DNA from: Noviherbaspirillum soli
GTDB taxonomy: Bacteria; Pseudomonadota; Gammaproteobacteria; Burkholderiales; Burkholderiaceae_D
DNA length: 64,000 nucleotides
Assembly (NCBI RefSeq): GCF_015352955.1
Contig: NZ_JACYOX010000027.1
Location: 1-64,000 of the forward strand
Direction: 5' to 3'
The notes under the pieces are model-generated. The model was not told where the DNA came from and did not search any database. It was given only the letters and a program-made list of their open reading frames with translations. The stretch's first letter is position 1. The number at the start of each line of letters is the position of its first letter. This document shows positions 38,728-49,736 of the stretch, in pieces. Both the position numbers and the translations under genes were made by a program.

Positions 38728-39477
38728 ATGAAACCCGTTGCTCCCGGAACCGTTATTTTCCATCGCTATCGCGGCTATGGCGTGATCACCTCGGTCAACC
38801 TGCTGACCGGGTGGGTCTCGGCGCGTTTTGGTGCGGAAGGGCGTACGCTGGACTTGAACCTGTCGTCCGACCAGGTACAGCATGCGGATGGCGAACCGAT
38901 CCTGTTCCGGCGCCAGCCGCCGGCGCGGATGCCGCATGCCCGCCTGATGGAAATGGTGCGTGACCTGCACCGCGCCGGCTACCAGCGGCTCTACCTGTAC
39001 AGCTGGCCCAAGGCGTCCGGCCTGCACTGGCGCTGGCATCTGTTCACCGGGCCGCGCAACTGGATGCAGCGGCCGTGGCGCGAAGGCTGGTATGGCTCGG
39101 GCGCCGAGTACAACCTCAATCCCATCATGGGCTGGGGCGACGCGCCGGGCGCCGACGCCCAGGAGCTGGGCAGCGCGCTGGCCAGGTTCGATCCGCAAGG
39201 CATGGCGCAAGCGCTGGGCCGCGACCAGGACCATACCGCCTGGTTCGAGATGGTATGCGAAGCGCTGCTGCCCGATTACGCCTTCAGCCTGGGCTGGGAC
39301 CAGCGCGAGGCGCAGCCGGAAGGCTTGCCGGTGATCGCGGTGCGGCGCGGCGTGCCGGACTATGCCGGCCCGGCGCTGCCATGGCCCCCTGGCTGGGCCG
39401 GCCTCTGGACCAGCGTGCCGGCGATCCGGCTACTCAGAATAAATCCGGCTGGCGTCCCGTCCGACGACGTTCGTTGA
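38728..39477 (+). CDS. Hypothetical protein, unknown family
   Basis: A 249-residue soluble protein I do not recognise. The N-terminus KPVAPGTVIFHRYRGYGVITSVNLLTGWVSARFG resembles a small beta-barrel of the CarD/KOW kind; the rest is rich in Trp and Tyr (YLYSWPKASGLHWRWHLFTG, GWYGSGAEYNLNPIMGWGD). The start at 38728 is preferred to an earlier ATG since a TACACT -10-like box lies at about 38689, inside the longer frame. Its last 44 bases overlap the 3' end of the convergent MOSC gene. Confidence 0.7.
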   Translation: MKPVAPGTVIFHRYRGYGVITSVNLLTGWVSARFGAEGRTLDLNLSSDQVQHADGEPILFRRQPPARMPHARLMEMVRDLHRAGYQRLYLYSWPKASGLHWRWHLFTGPRNWMQRPWREGWYGSGAEYNLNPIMGWGDAPGADAQELGSALARFDPQGMAQALGRDQDHTAWFEMVCEALLPDYAFSLGWDQREAQPEGLPVIAVRRGVPDYAGPALPWPPGWAGLWTSVPAIRLLRINPAGVPSDDVR

Positions 39478-40024
39478 TCTGCGCAATCGACAGCTGGCGC
39501 GGACCGGGCAGGAGCCGCGCCGTCTCGCCGGCGTTGACCAGGCCGGGCTGCAGCACCCTGAGGTAAAAGCCGGTGGCGCCGCTCTGGTCCATCAGTCTGG
39601 CGGCATTGGCCAGGCCCATCTTCACATTCAGCTTGAAGCAGGGCGTGCGCACTTCGCTGACCTCCAGCAGCAGCCGGCCCAGCGCCAGCCGGTCGCCCAG
39701 CCAGACATCCTGTTCCAGCAAGCCCTCGATGGTCAGGTTCTCTCCCAGCGCGCCATAGTCCAGCGCCGCATCGGCCTTGCCAGCCCGCCGCCGCTGCGCT
39801 TCCCAGAAGGCGTAATGCTCGACCGGATAGGCATACACCGCCTTGTTCGGACCGCCGTGCAGCCTGCGATCCGCCTGCGCATCGCCGTCCAGCCCCAGCC
39901 GTCCAACGACCACCGGCCCGGTACGCGCCTCTTTGTGGATGCCGGTCGCCACATGGCGCTGTGCTGCGGCGTGCGCGCCGAACAGGTTGCCCACGGGGGC
40001 GGTATTGACGCTGACAATCACCAT
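39434..40024 (-). CDS. MOSC-domain protein (YiiM-like)
   Basis: A 196-residue protein with the MOSC beta-barrel fold of molybdenum-cofactor sulfurases. Conserved pieces are GLDGDAQADRRLHGGPNKAVYAYP, YGALGENLTIEGLLE and SEVRTPCFKL with the cysteine that handles sulfur or binds Moco. Members such as YiiM reduce N-hydroxylated compounds. It is convergent with, and overlaps by 44 bases, the preceding hypothetical gene. Confidence 0.92.
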   Translation of the reverse strand: MVIVSVNTAPVGNLFGAHAAAQRHVATGIHKEARTGPVVVGRLGLDGDAQADRRLHGGPNKAVYAYPVEHYAFWEAQRRRAGKADAALDYGALGENLTIEGLLEQDVWLGDRLALGRLLLEVSEVRTPCFKLNVKMGLANAARLMDQSGATGFYLRVLQPGLVNAGETARLLPGPRQLSIAQINERRRTGRQPDLF

Positions 40025-40282
40025 CCTTCCTTCTCCTTCATGCTTTCAGGCGCTTTTTGCGTGCCTGGCTTGCCGATACTGGCCACGTCGATTCCGGTAG
40101 CTGGTTGCGGCGCATCGCCTCGTCTCCGGACTATCCATCCCGGTCCTGCCCGCGCGGGTCAGCCGCAAAGCGCCCTGATCTTGTGCAGAACGCCCCGTCC
40201 CGCACCACGATGGCGCTTCCATCACGCAATCTTTATGGCATGGCTCTTGCTGAAACGGGTGGTCAACCACACAGGAGCGCCC

Positions 40283-40726
40283 ATGGACCGCATGCAAGTC
40301 ACCAGCAAGATACTCGCCGCCAAAGTCAGGAAAGGCCTGCAATGGCGCGACATCGCCACCCGCATAGGCCAGAGCAAGGAGTGGACCACGGCGGCCTGCC
40401 TGGGCCAGATGACTTTCACACAGGCCCAGGCCGCGGCGGCCCAGGACCTGTTCGAACTGAGCGACGAGGAAACCGCCTGGCTGCAGATCGTGCCGTACAA
40501 GGGATCGCTGGCCACCGCGGTGCCGACCGATCCGCTGATCTACCGCTGGTATGAAATCGTGAATGTCTACGGCAGCACCATCAAGGAACTGATCCACGAG
40601 GAATTCGGTGACGGCATCATGAGCGCCATCGACTTCTCCATGGATATCCAGCGGCAGGAAGATCCCAAGGGCGACCGTGTCAACGTGGTCCTGTCCGGCA
40701 AGTTCCTGCCTTACAAGACTTACTGA
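40283..40726 (+). CDS. cynS: Cyanate hydratase (cyanase)
   Basis: Converts cyanate and bicarbonate to ammonia and carbon dioxide. The 147-residue subunit has an N-terminal helical domain and the catalytic C-terminal domain with Arg88, Glu91 and Ser114, spaced as in the E. coli enzyme (Arg96, Glu99, Ser122). AGGAG precedes the ATG. No carbonic anhydrase (cynT) or cyanate transporter is next to it. The 3' end overlaps the convergent dehydrogenase gene by seven bases. Confidence 0.96.
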   Translation: MDRMQVTSKILAAKVRKGLQWRDIATRIGQSKEWTTAACLGQMTFTQAQAAAAQDLFELSDEETAWLQIVPYKGSLATAVPTDPLIYRWYEIVNVYGSTIKELIHEEFGDGIMSAIDFSMDIQRQEDPKGDRVNVVLSGKFLPYKTY

Positions 40727-41730
40727 GCCGGCCCGGAAGCCTTGCCTTCGAGCGCTTCCGGATTGAGCACATTTTTCGGCTCACCCCTGGCGAAATCGAC
40801 GATGTTCTGGAACGCTGCGCCGAAATACAGTTCGTAGCCATCCTTTTCCACATAGCCCAGGTGCGGCGTGGCCAGCACGTTCTCCATGCGCAGCAGCGGG
40901 GAATCGGGCGGCAGCGGCTCCTGTTCGAACACATCGATCGCGGCCTGGCCCGGGCGGCCCTGGATCAGCGCCGCTTCCAGCGCGCCGGGCGCTATCAGCT
41001 CGGCCCGGCTGGTATTGACCAGGATGGCCGTCGGCTTCATCGCGGCCAGGTCGGCTGCCTGCACGATGCCGCGGGTGGCGTCGTTCAGGCGCAGATGCAA
41101 TGTCAGCACGTCCGACTGCGCAAAGAATTCCTCCCTGCTGGCCGCCGCGCCGTGGCCGTCCTGGCGCGCCGCCTCCAGACTGGGCGCGCGCCCCCAGACC
41201 AGCACATTCATGCCGAATGCCTTTGCGTACGAGGCCATCTTGCGGCCGATCTTGCCGTAGCCCCAGATGCCCAGCGTTCTGCCCTTCAACACCACGCCAA
41301 GCCGGTTATGCTGCGGCGCCAGCGAGGCGGTCTGCCAGAGTCCCTGCTTCAGGTTCGCACTGTACTGGGTGATGCGGCGGCTGGCTGCCATCACCAGCGC
41401 CCAGGTCAGCTCGGCCGGCGCGGTGGGATCGCCGCTGCCTTCGACGATGGTCACGCCGCGCGCCGTTGCGGCGGCCACGTCCACATGGCCGCTGACCTTG
41501 CCGGTCTGCGAAATGAGCTTCAGGCTGGGCAGTTTTTCCAGTAATGCCCTGGGAATTAAGGTGCGTTCCCGGATCAGCACCAGGGCGTCATACGGCGCCA
41601 GCCGTATCGCCAGCTGCCCGACGCCGCGCGCGCTGTTGTTGAACACCTTGACCTCATGGCCGTCCAGCAGACGGAAACAATCGAGCTGTCGGACGGCGTC
41701 CTGGTAATCATCGAGAATCGCAATTTTCAT
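40720..41730 (-). CDS. D-2-hydroxyacid dehydrogenase family protein
   Basis: A 336-residue NAD(P)-dependent oxidoreductase of the D-isomer 2-hydroxyacid dehydrogenase family. It shows LGIWGYGKIGRKMA (dinucleotide-binding loop), LHLRLNDATRGIV, VNTSRAELI with the substrate arginine and ATPHLGYVEKDGYE with the catalytic histidine. Substrate unknown; phosphoglycerate dehydrogenase itself is usually longer. The start at 41730 is supported by AGGA nine bases upstream and by the canonical MKIAILDDYQD N-terminus. Confidence 0.93.
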   Translation of the reverse strand: MKIAILDDYQDAVRQLDCFRLLDGHEVKVFNNSARGVGQLAIRLAPYDALVLIRERTLIPRALLEKLPSLKLISQTGKVSGHVDVAAATARGVTIVEGSGDPTAPAELTWALVMAASRRITQYSANLKQGLWQTASLAPQHNRLGVVLKGRTLGIWGYGKIGRKMASYAKAFGMNVLVWGRAPSLEAARQDGHGAAASREEFFAQSDVLTLHLRLNDATRGIVQAADLAAMKPTAILVNTSRAELIAPGALEAALIQGRPGQAAIDVFEQEPLPPDSPLLRMENVLATPHLGYVEKDGYELYFGAAFQNIVDFARGEPKNVLNPEALEGKASGPAQ

Positions 41731-42158
41731 CAAGAATTCCTGGAAATCGGGGAGTGCATTGGTAGGGAAAGAATTGTTTCGCGGGAAATGATAGCCCGCC
41801 TTCCCCGAGAATGCAGAAGACGACCAAAAATGGCGCATTGCAGCAATTTCCCGAATAAAATTCTTCGATAAAACAATATGTTATCCCTTAATAGCCTACT
41901 ATTTCAGTCGGCTACTATTTCCTCCAAACTTGTGTTTGGTCATTGGATTTGCAAAAAAGACAGGTGTACAATCACCCACCATTTTGAGCAAGAGTCCGCT
42001 TTTCACCCTTGAGCCTGGCGCTGTCATTTAGCGCGGGCGGCGCGGCAGATTGCCAGCGTTTCGACAAGACCGCCGTGGCGCGCCTTACTGCGCCAGCAAC
42101 AGCGACGATCCTGCCGTGCCGGGACAGATTTTTTTTATTGGCATTGGAGGTAGTACTC
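41731..42158. other. AT-rich divergent intergenic region upstream of pckG
   Basis: 428 bases, with a distinctly AT-rich stretch at 41830-41960. It contains a near-perfect direct repeat CCTACTATTTC / GCTACTATTTC at about 41896-41922, upstream of the candidate pckG promoter, which could be a regulator site. GGAGG at 42146-42150 is the pckG ribosome-binding site. The leader would be about 180 bases long. Confidence 0.5.
41943..41972 (+). promoter_or_regulatory. Candidate sigma-70 promoter for pckG
   Basis: TTGGAT (41943-41948), an 18-base spacer and TACAAT (41967-41972) in AT-rich DNA about 190 bases upstream of pckG on the same strand. Both boxes are close to consensus. Confidence 0.5.
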
Positions 42159-44018
<1,860 letters not shown>

Positions 44019-44144
44019 AGAACGCAGGTAAAGGCGCAGCGGAGTTGTTTGGCAGGCGGTTAAGCGCCTGCTGAAGCGATCCCGCGGCAGACTATGCGCC
44101 AGGGAAAGTCCTGGTGAACCAAAGGTGGGAAGAGGAGACACACA
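44019..44144 (+). other. Structured 3' region of pckG
   Basis: Between the stop and the terminator are two further hairpins: GCAGGCG/CGCCTGC (44052-44071) and CCAGG/CCTGG around GAAAGT (44099-44114), then a purine-rich GTGGGAAGAGGAGAC stretch. With the terminator this makes three stem-loops in a row, a layout seen in 3'-UTR-derived small RNAs. Confidence 0.35.
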
Positions 44145-44176
44145 AGCGCGGCAGGGAAACCTGACCGCGCTTTTTA
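44145..44176 (+). terminator. Rho-independent terminator after pckG
   Basis: AGCGCGG and AGG pair with CCT and CCGCGCT across a GAAA loop; the stem is followed by five T residues. It is the clear end of the pckG transcript. Confidence 0.85.
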
Positions 44177-44197
44177 TTTCTCCTGCCAGGAATCCCC

Positions 44198-44458
44198 ATG
44201 GCCGTTCTCATCATTGTCTATGACCTCAGCCCGGTTGGCGCTTCCTACTATGATCTGGTCGCCGCGATCAAAAAATTCCCTTGGGCGAAGCTGTCTGGAA
44301 GCAGTTATGCAATTTCAACCAGCCTCTCGCCGCAAACGGTACTGAACCAGTTGCGTTCGCTGATGGATAGTTCAAGCAACCTTTATGTCATTACAGCGAA
44401 CAAGCCATTTGCTGGCTACGGCCCGGAAGCCGTCAACAAATGGCTACGGCAAATCTGA
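44198..44458 (+). CDS. Small Cas2-fold-like (SinR-family) protein
   Basis: An 86-residue protein starting AVLIIVYDLSPVGASYYDLVAAIKKF and continuing AKLSGSSYAIST ... NLYVITANKPFAGYGPEAVNKWLRQI. The beta-alpha-beta pattern, opening with hydrophobic IIVYDL and a Tyr-Asp pair, looks like the ferredoxin-like fold of Cas2 and VapD. Close relatives are often annotated as SinR family, with no proven activity. No CRISPR repeats or other cas genes are present. It follows the pckG terminator at the start of an AT-richer stretch, which suggests acquired DNA. Confidence 0.65.
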   Translation: MAVLIIVYDLSPVGASYYDLVAAIKKFPWAKLSGSSYAISTSLSPQTVLNQLRSLMDSSSNLYVITANKPFAGYGPEAVNKWLRQI

Positions 44459-44835
44459 TCGGTCCTGACAACCCATGAGTAGCGAGGTTTGCAAGCGTCT
44501 GGCAAAACGAGCGTAGTAGTCGGCTGCCGGGCGTGGCGGCGTAAACGGTAAGAGCAGTACGACAAGCCGGCGCAACGACACCGGTGGCATCTTGTTGAGC
44601 GCCGAGTGTTTGGCACGATGGTAAAACAGGCTGCAGCAACCAATATCGATCAGATTGACAAGGTGCTGCCAAAACCCATCACCGAACCGGGCCTAAATAT
44701 ATTCGGGTAAATTCTCGTCACTTTTAGCGGATAATTCCGTCCCCGTATCGTGCAGGGACGGTAGCCATAGTGCAATTAGCTGGTTTGAAAGCAGCCTGTT
44801 CCGTATAAAACCAAGCCGCCTTTACTGGAGCCATC
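44459..44835. other. Intergenic region, possibly decayed
   Basis: 377 bases with no supported gene. On the minus strand, about 44447-44693 is open for some 80 codons, but has no start or family match. Base composition is lower in GC than in the core genes. GGAG at 44828-44831 lies just before the next ATG. Confidence 0.45.
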
Positions 44836-45075
44836 ATGTACATGATTTACTGGACCGAAATAACAGGCGATACCCGCAATCCTTATCAGGAATTGTTTTC
44901 CCAAGCCGATTTGCGTGCTGCACTGCAATTCATGGAAAAACTAAGGCAGAGGCAGCGTGCCGGAGAGCCCGTGTGCTTTGTCGTCATGTCTTCGGAAAAT
45001 CCGGATTCGGTCGGACATGCTGGCGCAGCCGATCCGCATCCGGACTACAAATGGATGAAAAGAAGAAAACAGTAG
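44836..45075 (+). CDS. Hypothetical small protein
   Basis: A 79-residue soluble protein of no family known to me. It starts MYMIYWTEITGDTRNPYQELFS, has an amphipathic helix (ALQFMEKLRQRQRAG), the strand VCFVVMSSENPDSVGH and a basic end DYKWMKRRKQ. GGAG precedes the ATG at close range. It converges with the large haemagglutinin-like gene. Confidence 0.6.
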   Translation: MYMIYWTEITGDTRNPYQELFSQADLRAALQFMEKLRQRQRAGEPVCFVVMSSENPDSVGHAGAADPHPDYKWMKRRKQ

Positions 45076-45111
45076 CAAATCACTGGCAAGAGTGGAACGC
45101 TTGGTATTTCC

Positions 45112-48100
45112 TTATTGTGTTATTTCTTCGGGCAGGTGTATTCCGCCATCCTGTAAAGTAAGGCTGACAGCATCTTTGCTTTTTCTTGCTTTTATCAGCT
45201 TTCTATATTCTTCATCCTTGTCTACGTTGGTCAAGACAAGAAATTCGCCCGATTTACCATATTTATTACCTGGTCTGGTGCCAGGGGATGGGACGCCCGA
45301 ATTGTTTTTATTACCGGCATTGGGCTTACTGGGATCATTTCCACTGTTTGCGCCATTTCCGGCTAAACCATTATTGCCATTTCCGTCTCCGCTTGTCCCT
45401 CTACCCGCCGAACCCCCGGAGAAGCCCCCAGAAGGATTCGAAACCGGCAAATTTGGATTCTCGGCAGGTTTGGCTGGGTCGACTTGCGGGGACGTTGGCG
45501 TGGGATTTGGATTATTGGGTGGATTGGATGTCGTATCTCCCGGATCCGAAGTGGGCTGTTTTTCCCAAATCGAACCGCTGGCATTTGATTTAACAACTTT
45601 ATAGTTATTGGTGACATCTTTGCCTTTGGCATCTTTAATCTGGAAATTCGCGACCTGCAAAGTACGATTACCAGTTGCGTTTGAATCAAATATTTGTTGC
45701 GCACTCATGACATCGCCTCCCGCCAGACCCATGTTGCGGTCGTCGTAAATTTTGGAAACCTGAGGTGCGAAAGACGAATTAACCGATCCATCGAATTGCT
45801 TTGATTCGGCAACTGCCTCAACGATCAGTGGTCGGGCATCAACACTCATTGAAATTGCCTGTTCGACATTTGGATTTTTAAGATAATAACCTTGCTGATC
45901 GGACCAGAAACGTTTTGTATTTTGGTAAGAAACATTACCTACATCAGTGATGCCATTGAAATTAGGGTCTGATGTGGAATACAAATGCAGCGAATTGGAA
46001 GCGTTTGCGTCAGAGTAAAATAATCTCGGCTGCAAATCGAAAGTTGCGCCGTCATAAACCTTTGCTACATTCGTATCGACCGAGAACACGTCTAAAGGCT
46101 TGAGAAACGACTTCAGCAAAGGAAATGTATATCCATCGTAGCGCGTCCAAGCAGCATCAAAATCAAAATTCAATGTAGCATTTTTCAGTTCCGCGGCGGT
46201 TAAATAGCCGTTTTCCGCATAACCGCCAGCACTTTCTGGATTAGAAGCAATTGCACCTGCTTTTCCAGTTCCATCCGTAGTCCAGTAGGAATTGGTAACT
46301 TTTCCGCTGTTCATGCCCGTAATGCCATTTCTGCTGTTGTACCATATGGCATAAACACTATCGATTTTTCCCGCGTTTGTTCCTGCAATGCCGCCTATCC
46401 CTGAGTTAAGGAATGACCCGGCGACTGTGGCAAGGCTGTAGGCATTCTTGATCTCGCCCATGGATGTATTTTTCCCAACAATTCCTCCTACGGAGTTAGG
46501 AGAGATTTCCGAGTATCCAGGCTTGACATTGTTTGATACACGACCTGTCACATAAACATTGTGTATATTTCCATTGTTATAACCCGCCAGCGCGCCTACC
46601 GAATCATTACCCGTGATGTTGACATTAACGAGGCCAAGATTCTTGATTTCGCCACTGGAGGAGGAAAATAGGCCAACCCTGCTTCCGATGGGCCGGTTTA
46701 TATACAAGTTTGATATGACATGATTCAATCCATCCATTTTTCCGATGAACTGATTAACGCCATTGAAAGCCAATGGAATAAATCCAGTGTTGTAATCCCA
46801 TATATTCCGTGGCAGATTTCCAGGTCCTTGATTCCAGTTGGCTGTCTCCGCCGCATCAATATCACGGCCAAGGGCATAATTTCCCGAAAGATTTTCGTTT
46901 ACCTTTTGTAGCTGGTCCACATTATTCACCAGCATCCACAAGCTATAAGGGCTTGTAATGAAATTGTTATAAATCGTTGTATTTTTATAATTCTCGACGT
47001 TCGTGTAAATATCGATGGTGCCATTACCGCTGGCACCGATTTTTCCAGCCTGTCCAAATGAAAGCACGCCGCTGCCGGTACCGTTGAGGTCTGTACGAAT
47101 CAGCAGGCCGCCAGTACCTACATTTACCGGGGCGTTGATCAGCACATTTTTCTCCGCTTCCAAAGTCAGCTTGTTTTGTCCAGTAGATAAAATCGTATTG
47201 TCGACGATGAGACCTCCGGTGTCTGCCTGGCTGTTCGCACGGACGCTCACTGTGATATTGCTTGATGATAAATTTCTATTGAGTGCTTCGGTGTGAATCT
47301 CGCCTGCGTGATTACCGACACGCCCGCTAGCGGTCCTGATTGTCCAGAGACCAGTTCGCCCATTGATTGCATGTGTTGTGATAACGGCAGCAGCGTCTGC
47401 GGATACATGTGCGGCGGACGTATTGATTGTTCCACCCTTACCTTCTGTAGCGGATGCGTCCAGAGTGCCTCCGAGATTGACCCTGCCGCGGCGAACGTCA
47501 GCGAACAATTCTATTTTTCCGCTGCTATTTCTTAACGTTTTTGCCTCGATAATGCCGGTATTATTAACGACCGCGCTTTTCGTTAAATCATCCAGGCCAA
47601 TTGCTTCAAGCGAAATCGTACCGCCAGCTGCCTTGATATTTCCTGCATTCTCCACTATGGCATTAGCAGTTTCCTTGTCGATTGTATAACCGATGAGGGA
47701 ATTCTTGGCAAAGTACAGAGCTATCTGGTTTCCCGCGCCCATTAATACCCGGCCTGCTGACGCTTTAATGTCGCCGTTGTTTCTCACTTCATCGGAAAGA
47801 AAGACAATATAACCTCCTTCCGAGGCGATGATGGATCCAGAATTCTTTACCGAGCTTGCTGGTCCATTGGAAAGCTTGGAAAACTGGAAATTTCCAGCCA
47901 TGAAGTCTTTATCCGATATTCCCAAGGTACTGGCAACAATTCCTCCCGTATTAACTTCGGCCTTTTCACCGAATAGCACGCCATTGGGGTTAATCACGAA
48001 TACCTGCCCATTGGCATTTATTTTTCCGTTGATCAAGCTGGAATTAAGTCCGGTTATACGGTTAAGTATCAATGATGAACTGGATGGTTGGATGAAATTG

Positions 48101-48363
48101 ACTGTTTCGCCCGGCTGGATGCCAAATTGCTGCCAATTTATGATGGCTCTGCCAGTTGTTTGTCTCACATCCATGGAACGTTCGTTATTGACGATTTCAA
48201 CGGAACCTGATGCAATCGATGGCCCTTGGGGCAAGGCTTTTGCGTTTGAAGAATAAATACATGCGATGGCAAGGCTGATTGTCATTTTTAAAATTTCGCG
48301 CCCCCTGGTTTTTTTTATTTTTTCGAAAGGATTTTTTTCCAGCAAGCATTTCTTTTTCATCAT
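45112..48363 (-). CDS. Filamentous-haemagglutinin-like exoprotein (TpsA type)
   Basis: A 1083-residue exported protein. After an extended signal (about residues 1-43) comes the haemagglutination-activity/two-partner-secretion domain (about 50-165, with GRAIINWQQFGIQPGETVNFIQP, ILNRITG and NPNGVLFG). A beta-helical body follows, with at least four GLUG-type repeats at about 565-695 (VGALAGYNNGNIHNVYV, VGGIVGKNTSMGEIKNAYS). MBG-like segments (AKVYDGATF) come next, then a Pro/Asn/Gly-rich tail and a charged C-terminus. It should be secreted by a TpsB outer-membrane partner, but no such gene is in the window. GC content is clearly lower than in the neighbours. GAGGAG lies just before paired ATGs at 48363 and 48360. 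Confidence 0.9.
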   Translation of the reverse strand: MMKKKCLLEKNPFEKIKKTRGREILKMTISLAIACIYSSNAKALPQGPSIASGSVEIVNNERSMDVRQTTGRAIINWQQFGIQPGETVNFIQPSSSSLILNRITGLNSSLINGKINANGQVFVINPNGVLFGEKAEVNTGGIVASTLGISDKDFMAGNFQFSKLSNGPASSVKNSGSIIASEGGYIVFLSDEVRNNGDIKASAGRVLMGAGNQIALYFAKNSLIGYTIDKETANAIVENAGNIKAAGGTISLEAIGLDDLTKSAVVNNTGIIEAKTLRNSSGKIELFADVRRGRVNLGGTLDASATEGKGGTINTSAAHVSADAAAVITTHAINGRTGLWTIRTASGRVGNHAGEIHTEALNRNLSSSNITVSVRANSQADTGGLIVDNTILSTGQNKLTLEAEKNVLINAPVNVGTGGLLIRTDLNGTGSGVLSFGQAGKIGASGNGTIDIYTNVENYKNTTIYNNFITSPYSLWMLVNNVDQLQKVNENLSGNYALGRDIDAAETANWNQGPGNLPRNIWDYNTGFIPLAFNGVNQFIGKMDGLNHVISNLYINRPIGSRVGLFSSSSGEIKNLGLVNVNITGNDSVGALAGYNNGNIHNVYVTGRVSNNVKPGYSEISPNSVGGIVGKNTSMGEIKNAYSLATVAGSFLNSGIGGIAGTNAGKIDSVYAIWYNSRNGITGMNSGKVTNSYWTTDGTGKAGAIASNPESAGGYAENGYLTAAELKNATLNFDFDAAWTRYDGYTFPLLKSFLKPLDVFSVDTNVAKVYDGATFDLQPRLFYSDANASNSLHLYSTSDPNFNGITDVGNVSYQNTKRFWSDQQGYYLKNPNVEQAISMSVDARPLIVEAVAESKQFDGSVNSSFAPQVSKIYDDRNMGLAGGDVMSAQQIFDSNATGNRTLQVANFQIKDAKGKDVTNNYKVVKSNASGSIWEKQPTSDPGDTTSNPPNNPNPTPTSPQVDPAKPAENPNLPVSNPSGGFSGGSAGRGTSGDGNGNNGLAGNGANSGNDPSKPNAGNKNNSGVPSPGTRPGNKYGKSGEFLVLTNVDKDEEYRKLIKARKSKDAVSLTLQDGGIHLPEEITQ

Positions 48364-48577
48364 GCTTCTCCTCAATAAGATCCCGGACGACAAAACCGGT
48401 ATTCGTCCGAATTTAAGTTCTTACTGATGAGGCATGAATAATGATTAGCTTTAAAAAACTTAAAACATCTTTCTTAGAACGTTTGATCGATCAATGAATA
48501 TTGATATTCCGATCATCGTTTATACTGGCTGCTTTTACGTACGACAAACCCGATATCGTCATTACAAGGGATCATAA

Positions 48578-49684
48578 ATGAAGACAAAAGCAGCAGTTGC
48601 CTGGAAAGCCGGCGCGCCATTGACCATCCAGGACGTTGATCTTCAAGGCCCGAAAGCGGGCGAAGTGCTGATCGAGGTGAAGGCCACCGGTATCTGCCAT
48701 ACCGACTACTACACCTTGTCAGGCGCCGATCCTGAAGGAATTTTTCCATCGATTCTCGGGCATGAGGGCGCGGGGATCGTGGTCGACGTTGGGCCGGACG
48801 TGAAATCGCTGCGGCCGGGTGACCACGTGATTCCGCTGTACACGCCGGAATGCCGCCAGTGCAAATTCTGCCTTTCGCAGAAAACCAATCTCTGCCAGGC
48901 GATACGCGCCACGCAGGGACAAGGACTGATGCCGGATGCGACCTCACGGTTTTCCATCGACGGCAAACCGGTTTTCCACTATATGGGCACCTCGACCTTT
49001 GCCAACCACATCGTCGTGCCGGAAATTGCCGTCGCAAAAATCAGGTCGGATGCGCCATTCGACAAGGTCTGCTACATCGGCTGCGGCGTGACCACCGGCG
49101 TGGGCGCGGTGCTCTTTACGGCCAAGGTGGAGGCGGGCGCGAACGTGGTGGTGTTCGGCCTGGGCGGCATTGGCCTGAACGTGATTCAGGCGGCGAAAAT
49201 GGTTGGCGCGAACAAGATCATTGGCGTCGACATCAACCCGGACCGGGAAGCCATGGCGCGCAAATTCGGCATGACGCATTTCGTCAATCCCAAGGAGGTC
49301 GGGAACGTCGTCGATCACATCATCGAGCTTACCGACGGCGGTGCCGACTATTCCTTCGAATGCATAGGCAATACGACTACCATGCGGCAGTCGCTGGAGT
49401 GCTGTCACAAGGGCTGGGGCCAGTCCATTATCATCGGCGTGGCGGCGGCGGGCGAGGAAATCAGCACCCGGCCATTCCAGCTGGTGACGGGCAGGGTGTG
49501 GAAGGGCTCCGCTTTTGGCGGCGCGCGTGGGCGTACCGATGTGCCGAAAATCGTGGATTGGTATATGGAAGGCAAGCTCAACATTGACGACCTGATCACC
49601 CATACCTTGTCGCTGGACCGGATCAACGAAGGCTTCGATCTGATGAAACGGGGTGAATCGATCCGTTCCGTGGTTCTTTACTGA
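48578..49684 (+). CDS. frmA: S-(hydroxymethyl)glutathione dehydrogenase / class III alcohol dehydrogenase
   Basis: Oxidises the formaldehyde-glutathione adduct to S-formylglutathione with NAD. The 368-residue protein has catalytic zinc ligands in GICHTDYYTLSG and GHEGAGIV, structural zinc cysteines in CRQCKFCLSQKTNLC and the cofactor loop GLGGIGLNVIQAA. Its length and motifs are those of class III enzymes. No S-formylglutathione hydrolase gene (frmB/fghA) is adjacent. It diverges from the haemagglutinin-like gene over 214 AT-rich bases. Confidence 0.96.
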   Translation: MKTKAAVAWKAGAPLTIQDVDLQGPKAGEVLIEVKATGICHTDYYTLSGADPEGIFPSILGHEGAGIVVDVGPDVKSLRPGDHVIPLYTPECRQCKFCLSQKTNLCQAIRATQGQGLMPDATSRFSIDGKPVFHYMGTSTFANHIVVPEIAVAKIRSDAPFDKVCYIGCGVTTGVGAVLFTAKVEAGANVVVFGLGGIGLNVIQAAKMVGANKIIGVDINPDREAMARKFGMTHFVNPKEVGNVVDHIIELTDGGADYSFECIGNTTTMRQSLECCHKGWGQSIIIGVAAAGEEISTRPFQLVTGRVWKGSAFGGARGRTDVPKIVDWYMEGKLNIDDLITHTLSLDRINEGFDLMKRGESIRSVVLY

Positions 49685-49736
49685 ACATGACCGATTGCAC
49701 GGGTCATCGGCCAGCGGCAATCAGGGCAGACATGCC

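Noticed and set aside
44198-44458. cas2 of a CRISPR system
   Set aside because: No repeat-spacer array and no cas1 or other cas genes are present in the window.
44447-44693. Minus-strand frame open for about 80 codons with a plausible-looking peptide (RFGDGFWQHLVNLIDIG...)
   Set aside because: It has no start codon, no ribosome-binding site and no recognised family; it may be a decayed remnant but cannot be supported as a gene.
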